NCBI GenBank assembly: GCA_029817715.1
Contig: JARUPY010000398.1
Location: 1,240,001-1,304,000 of the forward strand
DNA: 64,000 bases
Reading direction: 5' to 3'
Source of the DNA: Melastoma dodecandrum
Lineage: Eukaryota; Streptophyta; Magnoliopsida; Myrtales; Melastomataceae
This document shows, piece after piece, positions 54,655-62,918 of the stretch. Positions within the stretch are counted from its first letter, which is position 1; every line of letters begins with the position of its first letter. The notes beneath the pieces are model-generated. The model was not told where the DNA came from and searched no databases. It worked only from the letters and a program-made list of their open reading frames with translations. A program made the translations under genes and the position numbers.

Positions 54655-55845
54655 ATGACCCGCGACACGTTGCACTCGATGACCGCGCCGCCTGCGCTTC
54701 AGCGCGGCGGCGTCGGCGCGCGCGCATTCGCGACCGTCGAGGCGACCACCGACTCCGCGCGGATCCTCGAGCCCTGGGCGGACCTCGAACGCATCGCGCC
54801 CTGCTCGATCTACCAGACGCGCGCGTGGGTCCTCCCCTGGGTCGCGACGTTGGGGCGCCTTGCCCGTCTCGACCCGCTGTACGTGCTCGCCCGCGGCGCG
54901 GACGGGACGCCGGCCGCTCTGCTCTGCCTCGGCACCCGGCGCCATGGACCGTTCCGCATCGCCTCGTTTCTGGGGGCGAGGGATTCCAATCTCAACCTCG
55001 CGCTTCTGCGCCGGCCGGACGCCTGGAGCGCGCCGGAGTTGCGGCGTCTCTTGCTCGGTGCGAGTGCGACGCTCGGCGCGCGCGCGCCCGATGCCTTCGT
55101 GTTCTGCAACCAGCCTCTGGTCTGGCAGGGCCGCGACAATCCCTTCGCGGCCTTCGCGCACCAGGCGAGCCCGAGCGCCGCGTACGGCGCGACGCTGCTG
55201 CCCGACGCCGAGGCTTTCTTCGCCACCAAACTCTCGAAGGAGAGCCGCAAGAAGCTGCGAAAGAAGGAAGCGAAGCTGGCCGCGCTCGGCCCGCTCCGGC
55301 ATCTCGTCGTCGTCGATCGCGCGCAGCAGCAGCGCGTCCTCGACGCGTTTTTCGCCCAGAAGATCGGCCGCTTTCGCGATCGCGGGATCGCCTCGCAGTT
55401 CGATGCCCCGGAGATGCGCGCCTTTTTCGAGCCCGCCTCGCCGCCGAACGGCGAGGGTATCGAACTCCACGCGTTGCTCGTCGGCGAGCGGATCGTCGCG
55501 ACCTATGGCGGCGCGGCGCATGACGGCCAGTGGAGCGGCATGGTCAATTCCTTCGATCAGGACGAGGAGATCGCCAGGTCCAGCCCGGGCGACATCCTGC
55601 TCATGCGGATCGTCGCGGATGCGTGCGGGCGCGGCCTGACGCGCTTCGACCTCGGCATCGGCGAGGCCCGCTACAAGGCGGCCCTCTGCGACGAACCGAT
55701 CGCGCTCTTCGATTGCGTCGTCGCGCCCGGCTGGCGCGGCGCGCCCTACGGTGCCTACGTCCGCCTTCGCCAAGGCGCGAAGCGGGTGATCAAACGCCAC
55801 CCTGCCCTGATGTCCCTCGTGCGTCGGCTGCGCACCCGCGCCTGA
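54655..55845 (+). CDS. GNAT-fold acetyltransferase-like protein (CelD/Acetyltransf_6 group)
   Basis: 396 residues with the double-GNAT arrangement of the BioC/CelD-like Acetyltransf_6 family. Landmarks: PWADLERIAPCSIYQTRAWVLPW near residue 40, KLSKESRKKLRKKEAKL, and IVATYGGAAHDGQW leading to the ARYKAAL end. Such proteins are frequent in exopolysaccharide loci and may decorate the polymer or its lipid carrier. Three in-frame starts exist (54646, 54655, 54679); 54655 ATG is taken. Confidence 0.85.
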   Translation: MTRDTLHSMTAPPALQRGGVGARAFATVEATTDSARILEPWADLERIAPCSIYQTRAWVLPWVATLGRLARLDPLYVLARGADGTPAALLCLGTRRHGPFRIASFLGARDSNLNLALLRRPDAWSAPELRRLLLGASATLGARAPDAFVFCNQPLVWQGRDNPFAAFAHQASPSAAYGATLLPDAEAFFATKLSKESRKKLRKKEAKLAALGPLRHLVVVDRAQQQRVLDAFFAQKIGRFRDRGIASQFDAPEMRAFFEPASPPNGEGIELHALLVGERIVATYGGAAHDGQWSGMVNSFDQDEEIARSSPGDILLMRIVADACGRGLTRFDLGIGEARYKAALCDEPIALFDCVVAPGWRGAPYGAYVRLRQGAKRVIKRHPALMSLVRRLRTRA

Positions 55846-55852
55846 CGCGGAC

Positions 55853-58210
55853 TCAGGCGACGTCCTGCGTGACCGCGTGCGCCACGCGCGCCGCACCGAT
55901 GACCATCACCTTGCGCGCGCCGGCCTCGGTCAGCTCCGTCTCGATCATCGCGAGCATCGCGACGTCCGCATCGGGCTCGGTGGCGACGATGACAAAGTCG
56001 GCGTAGGGCGCCATCACCTTCGCGATCTCGCTCTGGGGCAGCGCGGGCGCCAGCATCATGACGAAGTCGTAGGTCTCGGAGAGCGCGTCGAGGATCAGGT
56101 CGAAGTCCCGGAAGTTGGCCTCCTGGCGACCGGCGGGGACGAAGTGCAGGCGCGAGGCGACGTCGCGGTGGATCACCTCGGCGAAGGAACTCTCGCCGGC
56201 GAGAAGCTCGGCCAATCCGTCCATGGTCAAGATCGCCGTGCGCCCGTCGCCTTCGCAGAGCGGCGCCAGTTTGCTCGCGGACCGATTGAGGTCGACGAGT
56301 ATCGAACGGCCGCGCTGCGACAGCATGCGGCTGATCTCGATGATCTGCGCCGTCGCCGTGGCCTCGGCGCCGACCGGCGCCGCGACGACATGCAGGCCGC
56401 GGCCGGGCACATGCGCGGTAACGATGCGGTCGACGAACGGCGCGAGCGCATGCGCCGCGGGTGCGTCGTCCGTCGACGCCGGCGCCGGCACAACGGGATC
56501 CCAGCCGATGCCCTCCGCGGCGGCGCCGTGCTCCTCGTCCGTCGGCGCGAGTATGCGCGATTCGGCGGCCGAGCGTCCAAAGCCCTTCAGATAGCCGACG
56601 AGCGATCCGAGCAACGCCTGCGCCGAGAGGGGCCGGCTCGAGGCTTCGGCCCGTCGCCGCGCCGGCTCTTCGAGGGGTGGCAGGACGACGTCGGGCTCCT
56701 CGTCGTAGGCGACGAGAGGCTGCGCGATGCGCGGGTTGCGCCGGACGGACGCCAGAGGCTCGTCCGGTCGCACCACGCGGCCCGGCTTCGGCGGCACAGC
56801 GCCGCCGTCCGCGCGCGGCGACATCAACTCGCCCGCCGCGACGAACGCCGTCGCGAGGACGAAGGCCGCAACTGCGGCGAAGGCGATGAAGGGCAGCTTC
56901 TTCGGGAACGAGGGGTCCTGCGGCGTGCGGGCGCGCGAGATGATGCGCGCGTCGGCCGGCGTCGCGGTCGATTCCTCGCGTGCCTGCGCCTCCTGATACT
57001 TCGTCATCGAGCTTTCGAGCTGGTCCTTCAGGCTCTGCGCGGTGCGCTCCAACGCCCGCAGATGGACCTCGTCGACGTTGGAGGTGCTGACCTCCTTCTT
57101 CTGCTCGCCGAGCATGGTCTGCAGGTTGGCGACCCGCGTGCCGGCGATCATCGCCTGGTTCTCGAGGGAGGTCGCCGCCTGCTTGGCGGCCGCCTTGAGG
57201 GTGCGGTCGTAGTCGTCGACCTGCGCACGCAGCGCCTTGATGCGCGGATGCTCGGGCAGCAGCGAGCGCGATTCGAGCGCGAGCAGCGCCTGCGCGCTCG
57301 AGCGCTGATCCCAGATTCGCCGAACGATGTCGTTGTTGATCACGTCCGGCACGTCGGCAGCCTTGCCGGACTTGAGCAGCTCGCGGATCATCTGCGCCTT
57401 GGCCTGCTCGTCGGCCTGCTCGGCGCGCGCCTTCGACAGATCGCCGTTGAGATCGACGAGCTGCTGGGCGGTCAGCGTCATGTTGTTCGAGCCGGAGAGC
57501 AGCCCGGTCTGCAGGCGATAGCGCTCGCGCTCCGAATCCGCGGTGGCGAGCCGCGTCCGCAGATCGGCGATCTGCGCCGCGAGCGCATCCGCGGCCTCCT
57601 TGGCAGTCGCGCGCTTCGCGGCGGACTGCTCCTCGATGTAGAGGTCGGCAATGACGTTGGCGGCCTTGGCGGCGAGCGTCGGGTCCTTGCTCGAGAACTG
57701 GATCGAGATGACGCGCGTCTTCGGCGGCGAGAAGACGGTCAGCTTCTCGAGGAACGCCTGTGTCACCCGCGTGTCGATCGTGTCCTTCGTCGGGTCGCGC
57801 TTGAGCCCGAGGAGGACGAGGACGCGCGAGACCGCGTTCATATGCGCGGACGGGTCGAACTCGGGATTGCCGATCAGGTGCAGCCGCTCGATGGCGCGGC
57901 GCGCGATATCGGGCGACTGGACGAGCTGGACCTGGCTCGCGACCCCCTCCTGGTCGACCTGCCCCTGCTGCTCGGGCTGGTTCACGTGGTCGGGCCGCGT
58001 GAAGAACGTCTCCTGATTTTCGAGAAGGACCTGCGATTCGGCCGTGAAGCGCGGTGTCGCCACGGTGACGTAGGCGGCCATGGCGAGCGCGGCGACGAGG
58101 GTCGGAACCAGGATCGTGGTGCGGCGGCGCCTAATCGCGCGACCGAGCTGCCCCAAATCGATCTCGCGGTCGTACTCGGCCTCGTCCGCCTTCAACTCGC
58201 GAGTACGCAT
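55853..58210 (-). CDS. Wzz/ExoP-like exopolysaccharide transport protein with degenerate kinase domain
   Basis: 785 residues. Membrane helices near residues 35-52 and about 435-457 flank a Wzz/GumC periplasmic domain with long coiled coils (residues 80-410). A low-complexity linker (about 470-600) leads to a C-terminal BY-kinase-like fold, but the Walker A loop is gone (HVVAAPVGAEATATAQ instead of GxxxxGKT) and only the VDLN strand of Walker A' is recognisable. No Tyr-rich tail. It should control chain length and export of the polymer without own tyrosine kinase activity. Divergent from the broken export gene. Confidence 0.88.
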   Translation of the reverse strand: MRTRELKADEAEYDREIDLGQLGRAIRRRRTTILVPTLVAALAMAAYVTVATPRFTAESQVLLENQETFFTRPDHVNQPEQQGQVDQEGVASQVQLVQSPDIARRAIERLHLIGNPEFDPSAHMNAVSRVLVLLGLKRDPTKDTIDTRVTQAFLEKLTVFSPPKTRVISIQFSSKDPTLAAKAANVIADLYIEEQSAAKRATAKEAADALAAQIADLRTRLATADSERERYRLQTGLLSGSNNMTLTAQQLVDLNGDLSKARAEQADEQAKAQMIRELLKSGKAADVPDVINNDIVRRIWDQRSSAQALLALESRSLLPEHPRIKALRAQVDDYDRTLKAAAKQAATSLENQAMIAGTRVANLQTMLGEQKKEVSTSNVDEVHLRALERTAQSLKDQLESSMTKYQEAQAREESTATPADARIISRARTPQDPSFPKKLPFIAFAAVAAFVLATAFVAAGELMSPRADGGAVPPKPGRVVRPDEPLASVRRNPRIAQPLVAYDEEPDVVLPPLEEPARRRAEASSRPLSAQALLGSLVGYLKGFGRSAAESRILAPTDEEHGAAAEGIGWDPVVPAPASTDDAPAAHALAPFVDRIVTAHVPGRGLHVVAAPVGAEATATAQIIEISRMLSQRGRSILVDLNRSASKLAPLCEGDGRTAILTMDGLAELLAGESSFAEVIHRDVASRLHFVPAGRQEANFRDFDLILDALSETYDFVMMLAPALPQSEIAKVMAPYADFVIVATEPDADVAMLAMIETELTEAGARKVMVIGAARVAHAVTQDVA

Positions 58211-58226
58211 TGCACGCCATCTTTCG

Positions 58227-58278
58227 ACAGTTAATCGCGCGTAGCAAACAAGTTTAAAGTTGCAGGCCGGTTAACTGT
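58227..58278. promoter_or_regulatory. Inverted repeat between divergent exopolysaccharide genes
   Basis: ACAGTTAA at 58227-58234 and its exact complement TTAACTGT at 58271-58278 flank 36 bases in an A+T-rich gap; a further GTTAAC stands at 58305-58310. Possible operator or promoter-controlling site for both directions. Confidence 0.4.
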
Positions 58279-58344
58279 GTCTGGATTTTAGTGAACAAGC
58301 CTTTGTTAACCATAGCGCAATAGGGTCGGACCGTCGGTGCAGCG

Positions 58345-58929
58345 ATGCCCGGCGAACAGGTGGCGGCGACCCGAATGCGACGTTCAATCAAGGCGTTTTT
58401 GCTGGCGGCGGCGGTGGTGCTCGCGGGCTGCGCGGAGCGACCGAACGGCTATGCGGACTTCAAGGCCGACATTCCCTACACGCTCGCCAGCGGCGACCGG
58501 CTGCGCGTCATCGTCTTCGGGCAGGACGGTCTGTCGAACACCTATGCCGTCAACAGTTCCGGCAGCATCTCGATGCCGCTGATCGGCGCGGTAAGGGCGC
58601 AGGGGCTGACCACCCAGGCGCTCGAGCATAGCGTCGAGGAGCGGCTGCGCGCCGGCTATATCCTCGAGCCGAAGGTCTCGATCTAAGTCGATGCCTATCG
58701 CCCCTTCTTCGTCCTCGGCCAGGTCACGGCGGCGGGGCAATATCCGTTCATCGCCGGCATGACCGCGGAAACGGCGGTCGCGGTCGCCGGCGGCTTCACC
58801 CCCCGCGCCAACAAATACGAGGTCGACTTGACCCGCGTCGTCGACGGTCACCCCGTGACGGCCAGCGTGCCGGTCGATCAGCCGGTCAAACCCGGCGATA
58901 CGATCTTTGTACGCGAACGCTTTTTTTAG
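58345..58929 (+). pseudogene. Wza/ExoF-like polysaccharide export lipoprotein gene with in-frame stop
   Basis: The intact reading would be about 194 residues; a TAA at 58684-58686 (codon 114) splits it. The first part has a lipoprotein signal (lipobox VLAGC), then YTLASGDRLRVIVFGQDGL of the Poly_export domain. After the TAA the same frame continues with VDAYRPFFVLGQVTAAGQYP and the SLBB-like GMTAETAVAVAGGFTPRANK, ending at TAG 58927-58929. In intact relatives this place is usually Glu or Gln, so one base change explains the stop. A sequencing error is possible. The outer-membrane exit step of this locus may be missing. Confidence 0.82.
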
Positions 58930-58953
58930 AGAGCTTCGTCATGGTCGTCCCCC

Positions 58954-60156
58954 ATGAGCGACAGCTTGGAGCCGACGACACGTAGGCTGCGCATCCTGCA
59001 CGTGCTGCGGGCGCCGCTCGGCGGCCTGTGGCGCCACGTCCTCGATCTGACGAAGGAGCAAGTGGCACGCGGGCACGCGGTCGGGCTCGTCGTCGATTCG
59101 CTGACCGGCAGCGAGCGCGCCGCCGCACAGATCGCGGATCTGGCCCCGTCGCTCGAACTCGGTGTCCTTCGCCTTCCGATGCTGCGCCAGCCGCACCTGC
59201 AGGATTTCGGCGCGCTCCTCAAGGTCGACGCCCACGCCCGGCGCCTTAATGCAGAGGTGGTGCACGGCCATGGCTCCAAGGGCGGTCTCTACGCGCGTGC
59301 TCCGGCTCTCTGGCAAGGGCGTCGCGGGCCGATCCGCTGCTACACGCCGCATGGCGGCAGCTTCAACCATGTCGCGGCACCCCTGGTGCAGGCGCTCTAC
59401 ATGGGCGTCGAGCAAATGCTCGCGGCACGGACCGATGTTCTGCTCTTCGAGAGCGTCTACATCGCAAACCGCTTTCGCGAGCGCATCGGCGACACTCAGG
59501 CGCTTGTGCGCATCGTTCAGAACGGCATCAGCGAGAGCGAGTTCACGCCGGTCGCCGCCAAGGCCGATGCGGCGGACTTCCTCTACGTCGGCGAGTTGCG
59601 CTCGGCGAAGGGCATCGACACGCTCATCGACGCGCTCGCGCTGCTGTCGCGCCAGCGCAGGACGCCCTACCAGCTGGTGCTCGTCGGTACCGGCCCCGAC
59701 CAAGCCAAGCTGGAGGCGCAGGCGCGCCAGCGCGGAATTTCCGCGCAAGTCGCCTTCGCGGGCGCGTTGCCGGCGCGCGAGGCGTTTTCCCGCGGGCGAG
59801 CGCTCGTCGTGCCCAGCCGGGCCGAATCCCGCCCCTACATCGTACTCGAGGCTGCGGGCGCGCAGATCCCGATGGTCGCGACGGACGTCGGCGGCATCGG
59901 CGAGATTTTCGGGCCCTATCGCGATCGCCTGATCTCCTGCGACGACGCGCACGTCCTCGCGGGCGCCATGCAGCGCATTCTCGATCTCGATCCGGCGCTG
60001 CGCCGTCAGCAGGCCGAGGATCTCGCGAGCTTCGTCGCGACGCGCTTCGTGACGTCGATCATGGCCGATTCCGTCATCGCCGGTTACCTCGATGCCTTCG
60101 CACGGCGCGCGGCGCCCGTGCGCGAGCCCGAACAAAGCTACGCCCTTCCCTCCTGA
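58954..60156 (+). CDS. Glycosyltransferase family 4 protein
   Basis: 400 residues, GT-B fold. N-terminal ILHVLRAPLGGLWRHV is the acceptor-side glycine loop; the C-terminal nucleotide-sugar half has LYVGELRSAKGIDTLIDAL, LVLVGTGPD and the SRAESRPYIVLEAAGAQIPMVATDVGGIGE region with the EX7E-type motif. It likely adds a sugar to the growing repeat unit. It lies 24 bases after the broken export gene and 24 before the priming transferase. Confidence 0.92.
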   Translation: MSDSLEPTTRRLRILHVLRAPLGGLWRHVLDLTKEQVARGHAVGLVVDSLTGSERAAAQIADLAPSLELGVLRLPMLRQPHLQDFGALLKVDAHARRLNAEVVHGHGSKGGLYARAPALWQGRRGPIRCYTPHGGSFNHVAAPLVQALYMGVEQMLAARTDVLLFESVYIANRFRERIGDTQALVRIVQNGISESEFTPVAAKADAADFLYVGELRSAKGIDTLIDALALLSRQRRTPYQLVLVGTGPDQAKLEAQARQRGISAQVAFAGALPAREAFSRGRALVVPSRAESRPYIVLEAAGAQIPMVATDVGGIGEIFGPYRDRLISCDDAHVLAGAMQRILDLDPALRRQQAEDLASFVATRFVTSIMADSVIAGYLDAFARRAAPVREPEQSYALPS

Positions 60157-60180
60157 CGATCGTTCGCGAGTCCCGCCATC

Positions 60181-61719
60181 ATGGCTGCCTTCTCCGCCCA
60201 GGATCTGCGTTCCGTCCACACGGACCCCAAAGCGTCTTCAACGCGCGTCAATCCGCATGCGAGGGAGTTGAACGCCCTCGCCGAGACCATGGCGCAGCAC
60301 CAGGGTCGGCGCATCGTCTCGGTCACGATCCTCGAAGGGCTCGCGCGCGTCGGCGAGCTCGCTCTGACGACGATGGTGGGGATCGCGACGTACCTGTTCG
60401 TCGTCTTTCCCGAGGTCGGTCTGTCGCTCGCGCCGCTCGCGGCGATCCCCCTCGTCTCGCTGCTTTTCGTGATCACGATGCAGGCGCTCGGCTGCTATCG
60501 CGTCGCGGCGCTGCGTGCGCCGATGCGCTTCGGCCTGCGCCTCGCGGCGGCCTGGCTCGCGGTGATGGGCCTTTGCTTCCTCGTCTGCCACCTCGCGGCA
60601 GTGGCGCCGCTCTACGAGCGTGACTGGCTCTCGCACTGGACCCTCGTGGGCGCCGGCGCTTTCGTCATCGAGCGCGCGATGATGATGGCCTCCACCAACT
60701 ATCTGACCCGCACCGGCAAGCTGAGTCGGCGTACCGTGCTGGTCGGCGGCGGTCCGGCCGCGGAGGTGCTGCTGCGCGACCTCGCGCAGGAGGGCAGCGA
60801 GGACCTGCACATCGTCGGCATTTTCGACGATCGCACGGACGAGCGCTCGCCGTCGGTCGTCTCCGGCTTTCCCAAGCTGGGCAACGTCGACGACCTCGTC
60901 GAATTCGCGCGCTCGACGCCGCTCGACCTCGTCATCTTCACCCTGCCGATCTCGGCCGAGCAGCGCCTGCTCGTGATGCTGCGCAAGCTGTGGGTGCTGC
61001 CGGTCGACATCCGGCTCGCCGCGCACATGAACAAGCTGAAGTTCCGCCCGCGCGCCTATTCCTACATCGGCAAGGTGCCGGTGATCGACCTCTTCGACAA
61101 GCCGATCGCCGAGTGGGACATCGTTATCAAGACGATCTTCGACCGCGTCGTCGGTGCCTTCTGTCTGCTCGCGCTGTCGCCGATCATGCTTCTGACAGCG
61201 CTGGCGGTGAAGCTCGACTCGAAGGGTCCCGTCTTCTTCCGGCAGAAGCGCTACGGCTTCAACAACGAGCTGATCGAGGTCTTCAAGTTCCGCTCGATGT
61301 ATGTCGAGCAGCTCGACGTGAAGGCCGACAAGCTCGTCACCAAGAACGATCCGCGCGTGACCCGCGTCGGCCGCTTCATCCGCAGGACCTCGCTCGACGA
61401 ACTGCCGCAGCTCATCAACGTCGTCTTCAAAGGCAATCTCTCGCTCGTCGGACCGCGCCCGCATGCGGTCAACGCCAAGGCGGCGGCGGCGCTCTACGAC
61501 GAGGTGGTCGACGGCTATTTCGCCCGTCACCGCGTGCGCCCGGGCATCACCGGTTGGGCGCAGATCAACGGCTGGCGCGGCGAGACGGACACGTCCGAGA
61601 AGATCCAGAAGCGCGTCGAATGCGACCTGTACTACATCGAGAACTGGTCGATCTTCCTCGACATGTACGTGCTGGTCGCGACGCCCATCGCTCTCTTCAA
61701 AACGAAGAACGCCTATTGA
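60181..61719 (+). CDS. Undecaprenyl-phosphate sugar phosphotransferase (priming enzyme)
   Basis: 512 residues of the WcaJ/ExoY-like family. Four N-terminal membrane helices (residues about 45-165), a Rossmann-like middle domain ([16 protein letters not shown]), a further helix near 325-345, and the catalytic bacterial-sugar-transferase domain with [28 protein letters not shown] and [16 protein letters not shown]. It transfers hexose-1-phosphate, usually glucose, to undecaprenyl phosphate, the first step of repeat-unit assembly. Ends TTGA, overlapping the next gene start. Confidence 0.93.
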   Translation: MAAFSAQDLRSVHTDPKASSTRVNPHARELNALAETMAQHQGRRIVSVTILEGLARVGELALTTMVGIATYLFVVFPEVGLSLAPLAAIPLVSLLFVITMQALGCYRVAALRAPMRFGLRLAAAWLAVMGLCFLVCHLAAVAPLYERDWLSHWTLVGAGAFVIERAMMMASTNYLTRTGKLSRRTVLVGGGPAAEVLLRDLAQEGSEDLHIVGIFDDRTDERSPSVVSGFPKLGNVDDLVEFARSTPLDLVIFTLPISAEQRLLVMLRKLWVLPVDIRLAAHMNKLKFRPRAYSYIGKVPVIDLFDKPIAEWDIVIKTIFDRVVGAFCLLALSPIMLLTALAVKLDSKGPVFFRQKRYGFNNELIEVFKFRSMYVEQLDVKADKLVTKNDPRVTRVGRFIRRTSLDELPQLINVVFKGNLSLVGPRPHAVNAKAAAALYDEVVDGYFARHRVRPGITGWAQINGWRGETDTSEKIQKRVECDLYYIENWSIFLDMYVLVATPIALFKTKNAY

Positions 61720-62918
61720 AGCGCGCGGCGTCATCCGTTCCCGCGTACCGCCGCAATACGTTCGCGCCGCGGGCCCTCATGGTGCTGTTCGCCCTCGCGC
61801 CGCATCCCCTCGTCGCGCGCACGCTCTCCGTCGATCTCGCGGGCGCCCCGAGCGTCGTCTACGATCCGGCGAGCGCATGCACCGGCATCGACCAGCCGGA
61901 CATGAACCCGCATGCGTTCCGCGACGCGTCGGGGCGCGTCACGATGTTCGCCCTTCATTTCGTGAACCGTCCGCTGCGCGGGCCTGATCTCGACAACGTC
62001 AAGATCGACTGCCACGTCTCGCTCGACAGCCCGCTCGACGCCGATCCGGCGCATTTCGCCGATCGCCTCTATCTCGCGGCCACGTGGACGCGCGACGGGC
62101 GCGACGTCGCCGCCCTGGTCCACGAGGAATATCACGCCGACGAACACAAGCGCTGCGCCTTCAAGACCGATCTCGCCTGCTGGTACAACACCATTCTCTC
62201 GTTCCGGTCGACGGACGGCGGCGAGACCTTCATGCGTTCGAAGCCGGATGTGGTGGCCGCCGCGCCGTTCACACAGGACGTCGAACAAGGCCGGCATCGC
62301 GGCTTCTTCGAGCCGTCGAACATGTTCGGCGCGAACGGATACGTCTACGCGTTCCTCTCGACGACGGGCTGGACCGGCCAGGCCGGCGGAAGCTGCCTGT
62401 TCCGCACCAGCGATCCGCGCGATGCCTCGCTCTGGCGCGCGTATGACGGCCACGCCTTCTCGATCCGCTACGAGGATCCCTACCGGCCTCACGCGCAGCC
62501 CAAGCCCTGCGCGATCATCGCGCCCTTCACCTTCTCCGTCGGCACGGTGGTGCGGCACGAGCCGAGCGGGCGCTGGCTCGCCGTGTTCCAAGCGGCGAAG
62601 TCGGGCCCCTTCCTGATCGACGGCTTCTACACGTCGACGAGCGCGGACCTCGTCCATTGGGAGCCCGCGCGGCTGCTGATCGCGGGGCAGACGATGTCCG
62701 GCGCCTGGTGCAAGCCGGGCGATACGACGATCATCAATTATCCGGCGATCCTCGACCGCGCATCGTCGAGCCGCAACTTCGATACGATCGGTCGTCGCCC
62801 CGACCTCTACTACGTCATCCTGCACGCGCACGATTGCCAGACGCGCGAGCGCCTGCTCGTGCGCCGCCCGCTGGCGGTCGACGCGATCGAGGCGGCGAGC
62901 GCGGGCGATCGTCCATGA
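61716..62918 (+). CDS. Secreted beta-propeller-like protein of exopolysaccharide locus, unknown function
   Basis: 400 residues from a TTG overlapping the preceding stop (TTGA); ATG 61779 is the alternative. A signal peptide (RRNTFAPRALMVLFALAP to LVA) precedes a fold that looks like a five-bladed beta propeller: an Asp-box-type repeat FRSTDGGETF near residue 168, FEPSNMF, and repeated aromatic strands ending in DLVHWEPARLL. These features resemble glycosidase/sialidase-like propellers of the DUF4185 kind. Several cysteines suggest periplasmic disulfides. Substrate unknown. Overlaps the polymerase gene (ATGA). Confidence 0.65.
   Translation: MKRAASSVPAYRRNTFAPRALMVLFALAPHPLVARTLSVDLAGAPSVVYDPASACTGIDQPDMNPHAFRDASGRVTMFALHFVNRPLRGPDLDNVKIDCHVSLDSPLDADPAHFADRLYLAATWTRDGRDVAALVHEEYHADEHKRCAFKTDLACWYNTILSFRSTDGGETFMRSKPDVVAAAPFTQDVEQGRHRGFFEPSNMFGANGYVYAFLSTTGWTGQAGGSCLFRTSDPRDASLWRAYDGHAFSIRYEDPYRPHAQPKPCAIIAPFTFSVGTVVRHEPSGRWLAVFQAAKSGPFLIDGFYTSTSADLVHWEPARLLIAGQTMSGAWCKPGDTTIINYPAILDRASSSRNFDTIGRRPDLYYVILHAHDCQTRERLLVRRPLAVDAIEAASAGDRP

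Noticed and set aside
55877..58234. 785-codon frame antisense to the Wzz/ExoP-like gene
   Set aside because: Mirror of a full-length recognised gene; no domain.
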